DNA of 64,000 nucleotides from Pyrinomonas methylaliphatogenes (GTDB lineage: Bacteria; Acidobacteriota; Blastocatellia; Pyrinomonadales; Pyrinomonadaceae), in assembly GCF_000820845.2 (NCBI RefSeq), contig NZ_CBXV010000006.1, positions 186,001 to 250,000 of the forward strand. Direction: 5' to 3'. The translations under genes were made by a program, and so were the position numbers. The notes under the pieces are model-generated. The model saw only the letters and a program-made list of their open reading frames with translations. It did no database searches and was not told the origin of the DNA. Of the stretch, positions 62,633 through 64,000 are shown one piece after another; positions within the stretch are counted from its first letter, which is position 1, and each line of letters begins with the position of its first letter.

Positions 62633-62798
62633 ATCTTCAATATTAACATTCGATCGTCAGAAGACAGGAATACAGCCCAAATGAACAGATGGCCCATTTC
62701 ACCATTGGCGAATCCCTTTTTCGTCCTTCGGGGCGGACGTCCGTTCACGGGCGATTCCCCAGCCGGGCACCCCTGGGGACCCTGTAGGCGAGATGTCT

Positions 62799-63287
62799 TC
62801 ACGCAGTGGGAAAATCGCCCGACGGACCGTAGATCGCAGGCACGCGCCCGCCCATCGGGCGAATGTAGACGCTCAGTTGACCGCGATGGTGAATCAGGTC
62901 GAACAGATACCCCCAGGCCATCTCGCGAAAAGGCGCTTCCCAAACCAGCTCGCCTTGAGCCAGCAGTCGGCCCGTCCATCCATCCCAGCGACCGTCATCC
63001 GCCTTCGCAAGCTCCTGAGCGACAGCCTGAGACGCCCGCTCGTATGCCGAAACGATCCCTTCGAGAGAAGCCGGAGGCGCGTGCAACTCCCAGTGAGCTT
63101 CCCCCGTACCGAGAAACTTCGCCAGCAGCGACGTCACATCGGCGATCGTCCAAGCCAGCTCACGAGCCGAACGCGACCTCTCGTGAGGCCGAAAGTCCAA
63201 TTGATCTTCGGGCAGCGCCTCCAGCACCCGTCGAAATCGGGGCGCTTCATCTTGCCAGAAACGCGCGAAGAGTTCGCGATCGTTCAT
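62799..63287 (-). CDS. DinB-family protein
   Basis: Four-helix-bundle metal-binding protein of the DinB/YfiT superfamily, often thiol-transferase or stress related. From ATG 63287 (AAGGAGGAGAACA) it has 162 residues. Helix 1 starts ELFARFWQDEAPRFRRVLEA; the metal-site His pair lies in YLFDLIHHRGQLSVYIRPMG near the end; the third metal His (usually in helix 2, here TIADVTSLLAKFLG) is not evident, so metal binding may be altered. The 166 bases before the methyltransferase start contain a GC hairpin near 62748 but no gene. Confidence 0.85.
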   Translation of the reverse strand: MNDRELFARFWQDEAPRFRRVLEALPEDQLDFRPHERSRSARELAWTIADVTSLLAKFLGTGEAHWELHAPPASLEGIVSAYERASQAVAQELAKADDGRWDGWTGRLLAQGELVWEAPFREMAWGYLFDLIHHRGQLSVYIRPMGGRVPAIYGPSGDFPTA

Positions 63288-63501
63288 TGTTCTCCTCCTT
63301 ACTTTATTGAGCCGAAGATGTACGAACGAGCTTCGGCGCAAGTTCCAAGATCTCAGAAAACCCTTCCCCTCCTTCTCGTCATATCCGTCGTGCCAGCGGA
63401 TTCTCATGAGCCTCACAGAGTTGATGAGACGCGAAACGCTCAGCAGGAAGCCCCTCTGCCAGCGATGGACTCTCCACTCTATTATGCGCTCTTTGTGAAG
63501 C

Positions 63502-63981
63502 TCAATAGGACCGAGCCCACCCAATGAAATCGGTTACCGCAGGCTCCCCGCCCAACTGCCGAACGAGAAGCGCTATCTGCCCGCGATGATACGCCCCATG
63601 ACCGAACAGGTGCGTGATGATCTCTTCGAGCGTGTTGTTGTACCAAACCCCAGAAGTCGTCTGATAGCGCACCGTGCGTCCCAGATCCTCGGGATTCAAC
63701 TGGGCGAGGTAGCCTTCCCATCGGTCAAGGACCTGGCCGATGCGATGCCCCGCTTCTTCCAGGGACAGGTCGGCTGGGAACAACTCGACCGCAGCCTGTC
63801 TGTTTTCCACCCGCGCAAGCCAGACTTCGAGGGCTGCGGCCAGGTGTCCCAACAAGGTGACGGCCCGCTGATACGGCGGCTCACGCCTGCGGGCTTCCGG
63901 CACGCTCCGCAGGGCTTCCACGACCGCTCTGGCGCAGTAGCGCTCGTAGGCCAGCCAGCGCGAGCACCGGTTCTTAAACAT
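63502..63981 (-). CDS. DinB-family protein
   Basis: A second, more typical DinB-like protein of 159 residues from ATG 63981 (AGGAGG six bases upstream). Helix 1: RCSRWLAYERYCARAVVEAL. The metal site appears complete: His in TLLGHLAAALEVWLARV, and the HGAYHRGQ pattern of the last helix (LFGHGAYHRGQIALLVRQLG) supplies the other two. It is the parental type of the gene at 62799-63287, which suggests a local pair from an old duplication, although identity between the two is low. 214 bases separate them, with nothing recognisable in between. Confidence 0.9.
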   Translation of the reverse strand: MFKNRCSRWLAYERYCARAVVEALRSVPEARRREPPYQRAVTLLGHLAAALEVWLARVENRQAAVELFPADLSLEEAGHRIGQVLDRWEGYLAQLNPEDLGRTVRYQTTSGVWYNNTLEEIITHLFGHGAYHRGQIALLVRQLGGEPAVTDFIGWARSY

Positions 63982-64000
63982 CACGCACCTCCTGTAGAGT

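Noticed and set aside
62700-62800. GC-rich hairpin region resembling a miniature element
   Set aside because: Only short inverted stretches (CGGACGTCCG) and no terminal repeats or target duplication could be found.
62333-63310. Long rightward open frame (325 codons) over the methyltransferase and DinB genes
   Set aside because: It is antisense to two well-supported genes, has low-complexity composition and no ribosome site or recognisable domain.

Overview
The window looks like a chromosomal segment of a Gram-negative bacterium, most likely an acidobacterium (phylum-level placement is inference from gene style, not proven). Envelope evidence is direct: waaA and lpxK for lipid A/Kdo, a TonB-dependent receptor, two TonB-C-terminal proteins, a lipoprotein lytic transglycosylase and an ABC-dependent (Wzm/Wzt) surface-polysaccharide locus. 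Coding is dense, GC-rich and uses ordinary Shine-Dalgarno starts, with several GTG and TTG starts.

Layout. 1-2.4 kb: urocanate hydratase (cut by the window edge) and a PEGA/TPR protein. 2.5-9.6 kb: a promoter, a complete cobalamin riboswitch and an intrinsic terminator ahead of a thioesterase, nrdA, nrdB and metE. These are the B12-independent ribonucleotide reductase and methionine synthase, so the leader should turn them off when B12 is plentiful. NrdB carries the Phe-for-Tyr and Glu-for-Asp changes of class Ic (Mn/Fe) enzymes. 9.6-16.5 kb: lytic transglycosylase, a GAF/coiled-coil protein, a small unknown, and two TonB-C-terminal proteins. 16.5-20.5 kb: eno-gpmI-glycosyltransferase 9. 21-26.5 kb: small membrane protein, class II photolyase, nikR plus a TonB receptor with matching operator-like dyads in front of each, and a CarD regulator.

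26.7-45.6 kb is a surface-polysaccharide island: divergent wzm/wzt, coiled-coil proteins, three methyltransferases, four classical glycosyltransferases, a GT-C-like membrane protein, a secreted DUF4214 protein and a subtilase ending in the same DUF4214 module. One methyltransferase is a DUF4214-coiled-coil-methyltransferase fusion that recalls the WbdD type of chain-length ruler. 45.9-51.2 kb: efp (with Asn where the modified Lys/Arg normally sits), waaA, lpxK, a two-gene ABC exporter and tRNA-Lys.

51.4-58.3 kb is a redox/stress region built around an ECF41-type sigma factor with its SnoaL-like tail. Two exact copies of the ECF41 promoter motif (TGTCACA-N16-CGTC) lie in front of the monooxygenase-sigma pair and in front of the carboxymuconolactone decarboxylase-like gene. 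58.9-61.4 kb holds three attC-like recombination sites (84-88 bp) in the same orientation, each just after a small gene: a cluster of integron cassettes without a visible integrase, with a broken GAF gene in one cassette. The window ends with a methyltransferase and two DinB-family genes.
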